Of a stretch of 34,570 nt of DNA, positions 26,741 to 34,570 are shown piece after piece. The stretch's first letter is position 1. Every line of letters starts with the position of its first letter. Made by a program: the position numbers and the translations under genes. This stretch comes from Hyphomicrobiales bacterium (lineage in GTDB: Bacteria > Pseudomonadota > Alphaproteobacteria > Rhizobiales > Xanthobacteraceae): positions 9,763 through 44,332 of the forward strand of contig PMAF01000020.1 of NCBI GenBank assembly GCA_003152455.1, written 5' to 3'. Below the pieces are notes generated by a model. The model did not search any database. It worked only from the letters and a program-made list of their open reading frames with translations, and was not told the DNA's origin.

Positions 26741-26810
26741 AGTTGTCTGATGAGGCTTTTCGGTTTGTTTGAGATGATTGCGCCATGCAAGTTGCGACAG
26801 CCCGTCAACT

Positions 26811-27692
26811 CTAATAGAGAGTTTGTTCGACGCAATCTTCATAGACCGGCGAGCGTTGCAGCAGCCCGCCAGACATAAAACTCAATCCGAGTCGATAAAA
26901 TCCCTGCTTCGACATTGCAGGATTGTGCGCCCATAGGCCGGCATCGCGATAACGCTGCAGCGAAGGCACCAATATGTCGTTCGGCACGTGAGGAAAGAAC
27001 GGCGCAACGGCCTTGACCAGGTCTTCTGCGCTGTTGGCGTAGAGCCATTGCTCCATTTTCGCTAGTGCACGCGTCACCGCCACAAAGACCTCGCGCCGTC
27101 GTGCGATTGCCCCCCGCGTAGCGATAAACGCCGTATAGACCGTAGGTCCGCGGGAGCTGGCCGCATAGAGTAGTTTGTCGGCGTGGTCCATTTCGGCCAT
27201 TGAGACTAAAGGCTCGAACGCTTGCATCACGTCCAGTTCACCCTTGCGTAGCGATGCGTAATTTTCCGCCATGGTGCGATCAGAAACTCTTTTGATCGCT
27301 TCAGGATTAATCCCGATCTCACGCAGATCATGCTGGAGGCACATCCACGGCGTAGGCACCTCTGAGACGCTGGCGAAACGCAAGTGCGCAAGGTCCGACA
27401 GTTTAAATGGCTTACAATTACCGATCAGAAAAAACGGATCACGCGAGACAACTTCGCCGAAGCAGACTAGCGGACTTCCGGCATCCCGATCCTGCGCTAG
27501 CATTACACGCATAGGACCGCCCCAGGTCAGATCAATCGTGCCATTAATGAGATGCAAAATTGCATCGCCCGGTGCATCGGAGGTGACCAATTCGACATCG
27601 ACACCCTCACGCGCGAAGAATCCAAGCTTGTGTGCCGCGTAATAAGGCGCATAGAAGATGGCGCGGAAATTTTCCATTAGTCTGATCTTCAC
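26811..27692 (-). CDS. NMT1/THI5-like (SsuA/TauA-type) substrate-binding protein, no evident signal peptide
   Basis: MKIRLMENFRAIFYAPYYAAHKLGFFAREGVDVELVTSDAPGDAILHLINGTIDLTWGGPMRVM. Confidence 0.78.
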   Translation of the reverse strand: MKIRLMENFRAIFYAPYYAAHKLGFFAREGVDVELVTSDAPGDAILHLINGTIDLTWGGPMRVMLAQDRDAGSPLVCFGEVVSRDPFFLIGNCKPFKLSDLAHLRFASVSEVPTPWMCLQHDLREIGINPEAIKRVSDRTMAENYASLRKGELDVMQAFEPLVSMAEMDHADKLLYAASSRGPTVYTAFIATRGAIARRREVFVAVTRALAKMEQWLYANSAEDLVKAVAPFFPHVPNDILVPSLQRYRDAGLWAHNPAMSKQGFYRLGLSFMSGGLLQRSPVYEDCVEQTLY

Positions 27693-27932
27693 GTGGTGGA
27701 GCTCCGGAGTAATGATCGGTAAGAGAGCCTTGTCGCTTGCCGAAATATTAATTTCTTAAGCCTTTGACACCAGCGTCTCAGTCGTAATCCGCACGGTGCA
27801 TTCAGCCAGAGAAATCATTGCACTGAACCGAGATCGTCCGGAACGACATCAAGATCAACTAGCTAGGCCGGCCTGGTGAGCTCCGCCCGCCATGCGATCT
27901 ATTTGCCTGAGCCTATCGTCGTCATCTTAAAT

Positions 27933-28904
27933 CTATTCCAAGGCTAGACCTGCGGCATTGATCGGGCCAGCCCATTTGGCGATTTCGCTGGCGACGAATT
28001 GTGCAAGATATGCCGATGAACGCCGTTCATTTGCTACCAGATCAATGCCATTTTCCTTGAATCGCTTTTGCACCGTCGGATTGTTCATGGTCGCAACTGT
28101 AGCATCGTGAAGCTTTTGAACGATTGGCGCGGGCGTATTCTTGGGCAGAAAAAAAGCACTCCAGTTGGATGCCTCAAAATCAGTCAATCCTTGCTCATGC
28201 GCCGACGCCAGATTTGGCAGGCTCGGCGACCGCCCGCGGGTCAGTATTGCGATCGGCTTGATCGCGCCGCTTCTAATTTGAGGGATCGCGATCGGGGTAT
28301 CTATGCACAAATAGTCGACGCGCTGCGCGATCAGGTCTTGCATCGCTAATGCGCCGCCGCGATACGGGACATGGGTGACATTGATGCCGATTCGCGCATT
28401 GATAAGGGCGCAGCCGAGATGCGTGGCCGAGCCTGCGCCAGCTGAAGCAAATTGCATCTTGTTCTGGTTGGCCTTCGCATAGGCGGCGAATTCCCGCAAA
28501 TTGTCCGCAGGCAAATCTTTGCGCACAACCAGCACTAAGGACAGATCGGCGATCAGCGCGACCGGGGTGAAATCAGTCGTGGAATTGTAAAGTGGATTCT
28601 TGTAGAGCGTTTGGCTGACGGCATGCGTACCGACATTGCCGAGCACAAACTGATAGCCGTCGGGCGCTGACTTTGCGACCCGGGCCGCACCAATCATGCC
28701 GCCAGCTCCACCGACGTTCTCGATAATCACCTGCTGCTGCAGGGCTTCGCTCAAACCTGATTGTAGAATGCGCGCAACTGTGTCCATCGGCCCTCCGGCT
28801 GCGAATGGCACCACCATGGTCAACGATCGGGTTGGCCAAGTCTCGGCGTGGGTCGGTGCAGCCAAGACACTTGCAAGCACTCCAATTATGATTAGTCGCA
28901 GCAT
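27933..28904 (-). CDS. TctC/Bug-family tripartite tricarboxylate transporter substrate-binding protein
   Basis: Signal peptide; WPTRSLTMVVPFAAGGPMDTVARILQSGLSEALQQQVIIENVGGAGGMIGAARVAKSAPDGYQF. Confidence 0.92.
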   Translation of the reverse strand: MLRLIIIGVLASVLAAPTHAETWPTRSLTMVVPFAAGGPMDTVARILQSGLSEALQQQVIIENVGGAGGMIGAARVAKSAPDGYQFVLGNVGTHAVSQTLYKNPLYNSTTDFTPVALIADLSLVLVVRKDLPADNLREFAAYAKANQNKMQFASAGAGSATHLGCALINARIGINVTHVPYRGGALAMQDLIAQRVDYLCIDTPIAIPQIRSGAIKPIAILTRGRSPSLPNLASAHEQGLTDFEASNWSAFFLPKNTPAPIVQKLHDATVATMNNPTVQKRFKENGIDLVANERRSSAYLAQFVASEIAKWAGPINAAGLALE

Positions 28905-29090
28905 TGCTAGTCTCCTAGATCGTGAAAAATGCCGCGTTTAGATCGGAAATTGGGTGGTAAAGCCGATCGCGGGCGTTGCCCAATTGTTCCTTGACAGTTT
29001 GTTCTAAGAGTGGGCTCGGAACCAGCCGGCAAAAAATCTCAGGCGTTCGGAGAGCATCGTTTTGACCTGGTGCTAGCACCACTTTGGTCA

Positions 29091-30062
29091 TCAGTTGATT
29101 GAGATATTGGCCTCGTGCGCGATTTTGCCGTATTTTGAAATTTCGTCTTGGATAAATTTCACATAGTCATTGCCCCCCAACGGTGTTGTGACAATCCCAA
29201 ACGAGTGCAGCTTGTCCACAAATGTCGGGTCAGTATTGATCTTCGTTAGTTCACCGCTCAAGCGGTCGACCACATCTTTGGGAAGGCCGGCCGGTCCGGA
29301 AATTCCGAACCACAAGCCGCCGAGGACGGTCGGATAGCCTGATTCTGCCATGGTCGGGATGTTAGGTAATTTCGGCGAGCGCTCGGTACTCATCGCTGCC
29401 AAGGGACGAATGGTGCCAGCTTGAATGTTAGAAAGCTGCGACGGAAGTCCGTCGAGTATGACCTGAATTTGGCCCGAGACGAGGTCTAGTATGGCCGGGC
29501 CCATTCCTTTGTAAGGCACGTGGACCATTCGAACGCCGGACGCTGCTTTGAACATCTCGCCCCAGAACTGACCCGGACTACCGACCCCCGAGGTTCCATA
29601 ATTCAATTGATCAGGATTGCGCTTCGCGTAAGCGACCAGTTCGGCGAGGGACTTCGGCGGAAGCGCCGCATTTACGCTTAAGACCGCGGGGACTGTCGCG
29701 ATAAGCCCGATGTGAGTGAAATCTTTGATCGGCTCGTATGGCAGACCCTTGAATGCGACCGGTGCAGTCGCGTGTGTCGTGCTTGATGAAAGCAGAAGTG
29801 TGTAGCCGTCGGGCGCAGCACGAGCGACGGCAACGGATGCGATCGTGCCAGAGGCGCCGCCACGATTATCTACTATGACATTTTCCCCGAGCGCATTGGA
29901 CAGTCGTTCTGCAATGAGTCGTCCGATAAAGTCTCCCGCGCCGCCTGGAGGCAACGGGACAATCAAAGTTATGTATCGTTCGGGATAGGAGGCTGCTGGC
30001 GCGAGGTTAGACGACGCCAAAAGTGGGACGATCCATGCCAACAGAAAGGTTAGAATCTTCAT
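29091..30062 (-). CDS. TctC/Bug-family tripartite tricarboxylate transporter substrate-binding protein
   Basis: YPERYITLIVPLPPGGAGDFIGRLIAERLSNALGENVIVDNRGGASGTIASVAVARAAPDGYTLLLSS. Confidence 0.92.
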   Translation of the reverse strand: MKILTFLLAWIVPLLASSNLAPAASYPERYITLIVPLPPGGAGDFIGRLIAERLSNALGENVIVDNRGGASGTIASVAVARAAPDGYTLLLSSSTTHATAPVAFKGLPYEPIKDFTHIGLIATVPAVLSVNAALPPKSLAELVAYAKRNPDQLNYGTSGVGSPGQFWGEMFKAASGVRMVHVPYKGMGPAILDLVSGQIQVILDGLPSQLSNIQAGTIRPLAAMSTERSPKLPNIPTMAESGYPTVLGGLWFGISGPAGLPKDVVDRLSGELTKINTDPTFVDKLHSFGIVTTPLGGNDYVKFIQDEISKYGKIAHEANISIN

Positions 30063-30127
30063 GATAGATCTCCCGCTCGCTTTAGTGGAAGGGACATCGC
30101 CCGTTATTTGTACTTATTGCGTTTTTC

Positions 30128-31612
30128 TCATGCCTGAGCCGCTTCGCGTCCGGCAATGCGCCCGAATACCGCGCCAGAGACAAGACCGGTGCCGCCTGGA
30201 TATCCGCCATAAAAAATGCCACCAACTATCTCGCCCGCAGCAAATAGGCCAGGAATGGGCTCTCTCGCGGTGTTGAGAACCTGAGAACGGGTGGAGATGC
30301 GTAGGCCCCCAAAGGTGAACGTAATGCCAGTGGTTACGCTAAATGCAAGAAATGGGCCCTTATCGATCGGATAGGACCAATTCGACTTAGGTATTTCCAG
30401 CCCAAGCGTCGTACGACCATCCTTTACCGACAGATTGATAGGTGGGTCTCCAGGAGGCACTGCCGCATTAAATTGACTAACGGTCTGCAAAAACCCATCT
30501 GCGTTAACACCTTCAAGCTTTCTGCTGAGTTCTTCGAGGGTATCGCCCGTCGCTTTTGTCACTTTCCGGATGCGATATTCGTCGCGGAGAAACGGAACCG
30601 CGCGCTGATCGAACACCTGCCAAGCCAGCAGGCCGGGCTGCGCTAAAATCTCTCGGCCGATGCGAGCATAGGTGAACGTCTGTAGATCGGAGCCCTCGTC
30701 GACAAATCGCTTGCCTGCAGCATTGACCATGATGCCGACCGGATAACTGAATTTTTGATAACCATCGCCGACCACAAGATCGCCAGTTTCTGGTGCGTTG
30801 CTATCCCAGCAGGTCGAGTGCGCGCCGGACCAATGGCCTGCAGAGTTAGCGCCTGCCGCCAGCGCCATTTTCAATCCTTCTCCGGTGTTGAAACGCGTGC
30901 CTCGGACTTTGGCGAGGTCCCAATTAGGACCCAAATAGCGAGCCCGCATTTCAGCGCTTGCTTCAAACCCGCCGCAGGCCAGAACGACGGCTTTGGCGCC
31001 GATTTCCACAGGTTTGCCTTGAATGTCGCCATAGACGCCATTTATACGTCCCGCAATTTTCCGCAATGCGTTTGCGGATGCATTGCAAACGATTTCAATT
31101 CCGGCAGTGGACGCGGCTTTGTAATATGCATCCAGCAGCCCTGGCCCGCCGCCCCACACTTCAAACGGCAGACCGCCCCAAAATTTGAATCGTCCGTCAA
31201 TTTTTGCGGCTTGCCGGCCAAAGCTGATCTGAAAACGGACGCCGAGATCACGCATCCACGCCAGCGTATCAAAACTATTGTCGACGAGTATTTCGACGAG
31301 ATCGGAATCGCACCGGTGATGCGTAAGCCGCATCACATCTTCCAGGTAATCTTCGCGCGAATATACCCCAAAATCAGACGAGGCGATTTCGCTTTCAGTC
31401 AAATCAGGAACCAATCGTCGCATGTCGGCGACGCTTTGATAAACCGTCCGCATTTGGCCAGCGGCGTAACGTGTATTGCCGCCCTGATCCTCAGCGCCGG
31501 AAGCTTCCAGGACCAGAACCGATGCACGAGACTGCTTAGCCGAGAGTGCAGCCGCCATCGCCGCGTTCCCCGCTCCGACGACGACGACATCATAGTGATC
31601 CTGCACTATCAA
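30128..31612 (-). CDS. FAD-dependent oxidoreductase, tricarballylate dehydrogenase (TcuA)-like
   Basis: YDVVVVGAGNAAMAAALSAKQSRASVLVLEAS, GGNTRYAAGQMRTVY, TFGGLRISTRSQVLN, PGLFAAGEIVGGIFYGGYPGGTGLVSGAVFGRIAG. Confidence 0.85.
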   Translation of the reverse strand: MIVQDHYDVVVVGAGNAAMAAALSAKQSRASVLVLEASGAEDQGGNTRYAAGQMRTVYQSVADMRRLVPDLTESEIASSDFGVYSREDYLEDVMRLTHHRCDSDLVEILVDNSFDTLAWMRDLGVRFQISFGRQAAKIDGRFKFWGGLPFEVWGGGPGLLDAYYKAASTAGIEIVCNASANALRKIAGRINGVYGDIQGKPVEIGAKAVVLACGGFEASAEMRARYLGPNWDLAKVRGTRFNTGEGLKMALAAGANSAGHWSGAHSTCWDSNAPETGDLVVGDGYQKFSYPVGIMVNAAGKRFVDEGSDLQTFTYARIGREILAQPGLLAWQVFDQRAVPFLRDEYRIRKVTKATGDTLEELSRKLEGVNADGFLQTVSQFNAAVPPGDPPINLSVKDGRTTLGLEIPKSNWSYPIDKGPFLAFSVTTGITFTFGGLRISTRSQVLNTAREPIPGLFAAGEIVGGIFYGGYPGGTGLVSGAVFGRIAGREAAQA

Positions 31613-31707
31613 ACTCCCTCGTGCGCGGCCGCATCAAAGAAGATTGTATGACAATCTTCCTTGAAGCCCGAGTCAAGCATTTTGTCGCGCCTTCGCGCGA
31701 GCCGCGC

Positions 31708-32319
31708 TTATGGAAGTAGCCAAGGGGACCCTTCGAAATAGGCAGATTCAAAATGACGAATTTGCTCGGAGAACTGCATTGCAAGAATGCAATCGTCGAG
31801 GCCCTGTTGGAGCCGACTTTTCCGTGACGGAGTGATGTCGAAATGAAATACTTCGCCAGAGGGAGCTGTGACTATTTGGCTTTCTAAATTGATACGAACA
31901 TGTGCGCCGGGATTCGCACAAATCTCGGCATTTAGGGCGTCGGTTTGTTTTTTCTCGATTGCCACCGCGAGGAGGCCATTGCGGAAGCAGTTTATCGTAA
32001 AAATCTCGCCATAGCTCGGCGCAATGATGCATCGGATACCAAAGTCGAGCAGCGCCAGCACAGCCAATTCGCGCGCAGAGCCGCAGCCAAAATTGGGGCC
32101 TGTAACAAGAATCTGGGCGTTGCGACAAGTGTTTTGGTTAAGCGGAAATCCGGGCCGTTCAGCGCCTGCGGCGTCGAAGCGCCACTCGCGAAACAAGACA
32201 TCCTGGTAGCCAGCGCTGCGCGCGCGACGGAGGAAGCGCGACGGAAAAATGGTTCCAGTATCGATATCGGTCCGATCGAGTGGGACAGCTACCGCGTCGA
32301 GCGATGTGAAAGGTTCCAT
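31708..32319 (-). CDS. 3-isopropylmalate dehydratase small-subunit-like protein (LeuD family)
   Basis: DRTDIDTGTIFPSRFLRR, GPNFGCGSARELAVLALLDFGIRCIIAPSYGEIFTINCFRNGLL. Confidence 0.87.
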   Translation of the reverse strand: MEPFTSLDAVAVPLDRTDIDTGTIFPSRFLRRARSAGYQDVLFREWRFDAAGAERPGFPLNQNTCRNAQILVTGPNFGCGSARELAVLALLDFGIRCIIAPSYGEIFTINCFRNGLLAVAIEKKQTDALNAEICANPGAHVRINLESQIVTAPSGEVFHFDITPSRKSRLQQGLDDCILAMQFSEQIRHFESAYFEGSPWLLP

Positions 32320-32334
32320 GAAACGTAAGCCCCG

Positions 32335-33069
32335 TTAGCGAGAACCAGCCACTATGGCGTAGAGGCCGGAGCCTAGCGCAGCCCGTCCCGTCGGCTGCAT
32401 TTGCGGCGCAAGTTTCAGATAGTCCTTGACCGCGCGAATTGAATCGCCCGGTTGCGAGCATACGTGCGCTGCAAAGACTATTGCTTTTTCCCGCAGCGTT
32501 TGATGTGGTTCGACAGCGCTTACCAGGCCGGCCGATAGCGCGGCTGCCGCGCCGATTTGCTCCGTCCCGAAGACGAGGTAGACGAGGGTACGCAAATTAA
32601 CTCGATCCAATAGCGCGGTCATAGCTAGGGTCGGCGGTAGCCCACGCTCATTCATTTCCGGTAAACTAAAACGGGCGCGGTCGCCCGCGATCACGATGTC
32701 ACAAGCGCAGGCAAGCGCGCAGCCAAAGCCAGCCGCCGCCCCTTGCACCACCGAGACCGTTGGCACTGAAGCGCTCTTGATGGTCGAATAGAAATCAATG
32801 ATCGGAGCCGTCATGCGTGTGCGGATATCGAGGGCAGATGGCTTCTTTCCTTTTGCGGCATCCTCTGGGGCTTCCGAATAATCCCGACCCTTACAAAACT
32901 CGTCGCCCTCGGCATCGATCACCACAATTTTTATGTCATCTGGGATTGATTGTAGTGTCTCCGTCAGAGTGCGGATCATCGACATCGTAATCAAATTTCC
33001 GCAATCGGGACGATTTAATGTGATCCATAGCGCTCCGTTCTTCGTCTGAAGCTTGACGTGGTCGGTCAT
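32335..33069 (-). CDS. Enoyl-CoA hydratase/isomerase family protein
   Basis: LWITLNRPDCGNLITMSMIRTL, EFCKGRDYSE, VQGAAAGFGCALACACDIVIAGDRARFSLPEMNERGLPP; likely start 33069 (track 33297). Confidence 0.87.
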   Translation of the reverse strand: MTDHVKLQTKNGALWITLNRPDCGNLITMSMIRTLTETLQSIPDDIKIVVIDAEGDEFCKGRDYSEAPEDAAKGKKPSALDIRTRMTAPIIDFYSTIKSASVPTVSVVQGAAAGFGCALACACDIVIAGDRARFSLPEMNERGLPPTLAMTALLDRVNLRTLVYLVFGTEQIGAAAALSAGLVSAVEPHQTLREKAIVFAAHVCSQPGDSIRAVKDYLKLAPQMQPTGRAALGSGLYAIVAGSR

Positions 33070-33092
33070 TCTTACCCCTTCGCGTTGTAATG

Positions 33093-34508
33093 CTAATTTA
33101 GTGAGGAAGTGCGTACGTCGGCGATATGACCCATGATCGCTGCGAGCGCGGCCATTTGCGGATTCATCACGTGCGTCCGCGCTCCGACCCCTTGACGGCC
33201 TTCGAAATTTCTCGGAGAGTTGGACGCACAACGTTGCCCTGCCTTTACAATGTCGCCGTTCGAGCCGACGCACATCGAACAACCAGAATCTCGCCACTCA
33301 AATCCGGCGTTCAGAAATATTTGATCCAAGCCTTCCGCCTTGGCTTGTCGCTTTACCGACCTCGAGCCCGGAGAAACGATAGCCGGCACGATCGCTCGAC
33401 GATCCTTCAGTATCGCCGCGGCCGCGCGTAGGGCCTCGATGCGCGAATTGGTGCAGGATCCTATGAATACAATGTCAATTGGAATATCCGTCAGGGCTAC
33501 TCCTGGATCCAAATCCATATAAGCCAGCACCTTTATCATTCGGGCACGGCGTTCGATATTGTCAACATGCATAGGGTCCGGCACGCATCCACTGACCGGC
33601 ATTACATCGTCAAGAGACGTACCCCAAGTGACCATAGGAGCTACATTGCGGGCGGCAATATCGACTTCACGATCGAACACGACGCGATCGTCGGTCCGGA
33701 GGTCGCGCCAATGCTCAACTGCCCGCTCAAATAATTTGCCATGCGGCGCCAGCTGACAGTGCGTCAGATATTCGAACGTCGTGTCGTCGGGGGCAATGAT
33801 AGCGGAGTGTGCGCCCATTTCGACTGACATGTTACAGACCGTCATGCGCTCTGCCATGCTTAGGCTGGCGACGCCGGTTCCGACAAATTCAACCGCATAA
33901 GCATTCGCACCATTGGCACCGATAGTTGAGATGATGCTTAGGATTAGGTCCTTCGCAAACGTGCCCGCCGGCAAGGCACCATCCACACGCACGCGCATCG
34001 TCAAAGGAGCGCGTCGCCAAATGGTTTGCGTGGCAAAGACTTGCTTTAGCTCCGACTGACCGACGCCGAACGCGACGGCGCCAAAAGCACCGCTGGTGCA
34101 GGTATGAGAATCAGAACCTACGACGATAATGCCGGGCAGGATGAGGCCCATTTCTGGTGCCACCACATGCATGATTCCTTGCTGTGCATGATCGATGCCG
34201 AACAGACGGAGTTTCTGCTCCTTTGCGTTGGCGATAATTTGCTGAAGCATGTCACGGACTTCTGGATCCGGAATGGCGGCAATACCAGCGTCGCGATTAA
34301 GGGTCGGCGCATAATGATCGACAAAGGCCGTGACACTTTCTGGACGTCGAAGCGGCGAGCGCTGCAGACGCAAGCCTTCAAACGCTAGATTTGACTCTTC
34401 GTGGACCAAACAGCGATCGACATATATCAGCGTGTCGTCACCAAGCTGCGAGGGTGCAACTGCATGCCGATCCCAAATTTTATGGAACAAAGAGCGAGCC
34501 GCTGTCAT
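33093..34508 (-). CDS. 3-isopropylmalate dehydratase large-subunit-like protein (aconitase/LeuC family)
   Basis: GDSHTCTSGAFGAVAFGVGQSE-type motif (VGSDSHTCTSGAFGA), FIGSCTNSRIEAL, SGCSMCVGSNGD, NFEGRQGVGARTHVMNP. Confidence 0.9.
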   Translation of the reverse strand: MTAARSLFHKIWDRHAVAPSQLGDDTLIYVDRCLVHEESNLAFEGLRLQRSPLRRPESVTAFVDHYAPTLNRDAGIAAIPDPEVRDMLQQIIANAKEQKLRLFGIDHAQQGIMHVVAPEMGLILPGIIVVGSDSHTCTSGAFGAVAFGVGQSELKQVFATQTIWRRAPLTMRVRVDGALPAGTFAKDLILSIISTIGANGANAYAVEFVGTGVASLSMAERMTVCNMSVEMGAHSAIIAPDDTTFEYLTHCQLAPHGKLFERAVEHWRDLRTDDRVVFDREVDIAARNVAPMVTWGTSLDDVMPVSGCVPDPMHVDNIERRARMIKVLAYMDLDPGVALTDIPIDIVFIGSCTNSRIEALRAAAAILKDRRAIVPAIVSPGSRSVKRQAKAEGLDQIFLNAGFEWRDSGCSMCVGSNGDIVKAGQRCASNSPRNFEGRQGVGARTHVMNPQMAALAAIMGHIADVRTSSLN

Positions 34509-34570
34509 TCATCACTCCGCGACTTGGAACGCTTAATTTAAGTCAAAAGGCTCACGAATCCCCTCATTTT

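Noticed and set aside
30755-31651. 298-aa + strand ORF opposite the TcuA-like gene
   Set aside because: Antisense to a well-supported flavoprotein; no recognisable motifs
33070-33297. 76-residue N-terminal extension of the enoyl-CoA hydratase ORF
   Set aside because: Overlaps the LeuC-like 3' end in another frame; ATG at 33069 gives a normal ECH N-terminus
1-34570. CRISPR arrays, toxin-antitoxin pairs, transposases, rRNA/tRNA genes
   Set aside because: No regular repeat-spacer pattern, transposase motif or RNA gene structure was seen by eye; a covariance-model and IS search would be needed to exclude small elements

Overview
High-GC window, probably alphaproteobacterial (Bradyrhizobium/Rhodopseudomonas-like; inferred from gene content only). 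It is packed with catabolic operons and their solute-uptake systems. (1) + strand, 3-7319: C-terminal end of an ABC substrate-binding protein, then a LIV-type permease/ATPase set (LivHMGF), with an isocitrate lyase/PEP-mutase family enzyme whose start overlaps the livF stop, a hydantoinase-type amidohydrolase and an FAD-dependent oxidoreductase. (2) 7.5-9.06 kb: a decayed accessory patch with a DNA methyltransferase remnant, an orphan P27-type terminase small subunit, a small Cys-rich ORF behind a perfect FNR/FixK-like palindrome, and a truncated TctC/Bug gene. (3) - strand, 12389-9134: GntR regulator, Ldh-family oxidoreductase, RidA-like protein and two cupins, divergent from a NitT/TauT-type ABC transporter (12554-15172, +). 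(4) VOC protein (-), then a + strand operon of amidase, CaiB/BaiF CoA-transferase, epimerase, a frameshifted SDR and an alpha/beta hydrolase. (5) - strand: second complete LIV system (SBP-LivHMGF) plus SDR. (6) - strand: LeuC-like, enoyl-CoA hydratase-like, LeuD-like, TcuA-like flavoprotein, two TctC/Bug proteins and an NMT1/THI5-like protein. No rRNA, tRNA, CRISPR array or intact mobile element was recognised. The best items for follow-up are the FNR/FixK-like site with its small Cys-rich ORF, the single-base frameshift in an SDR that also seems to lack YxxxK, the prophage remnant next to a truncated transporter gene, the GntR palindrome cluster, and the LeuCD/ECH/flavoprotein module with a non-standard LeuD motif.
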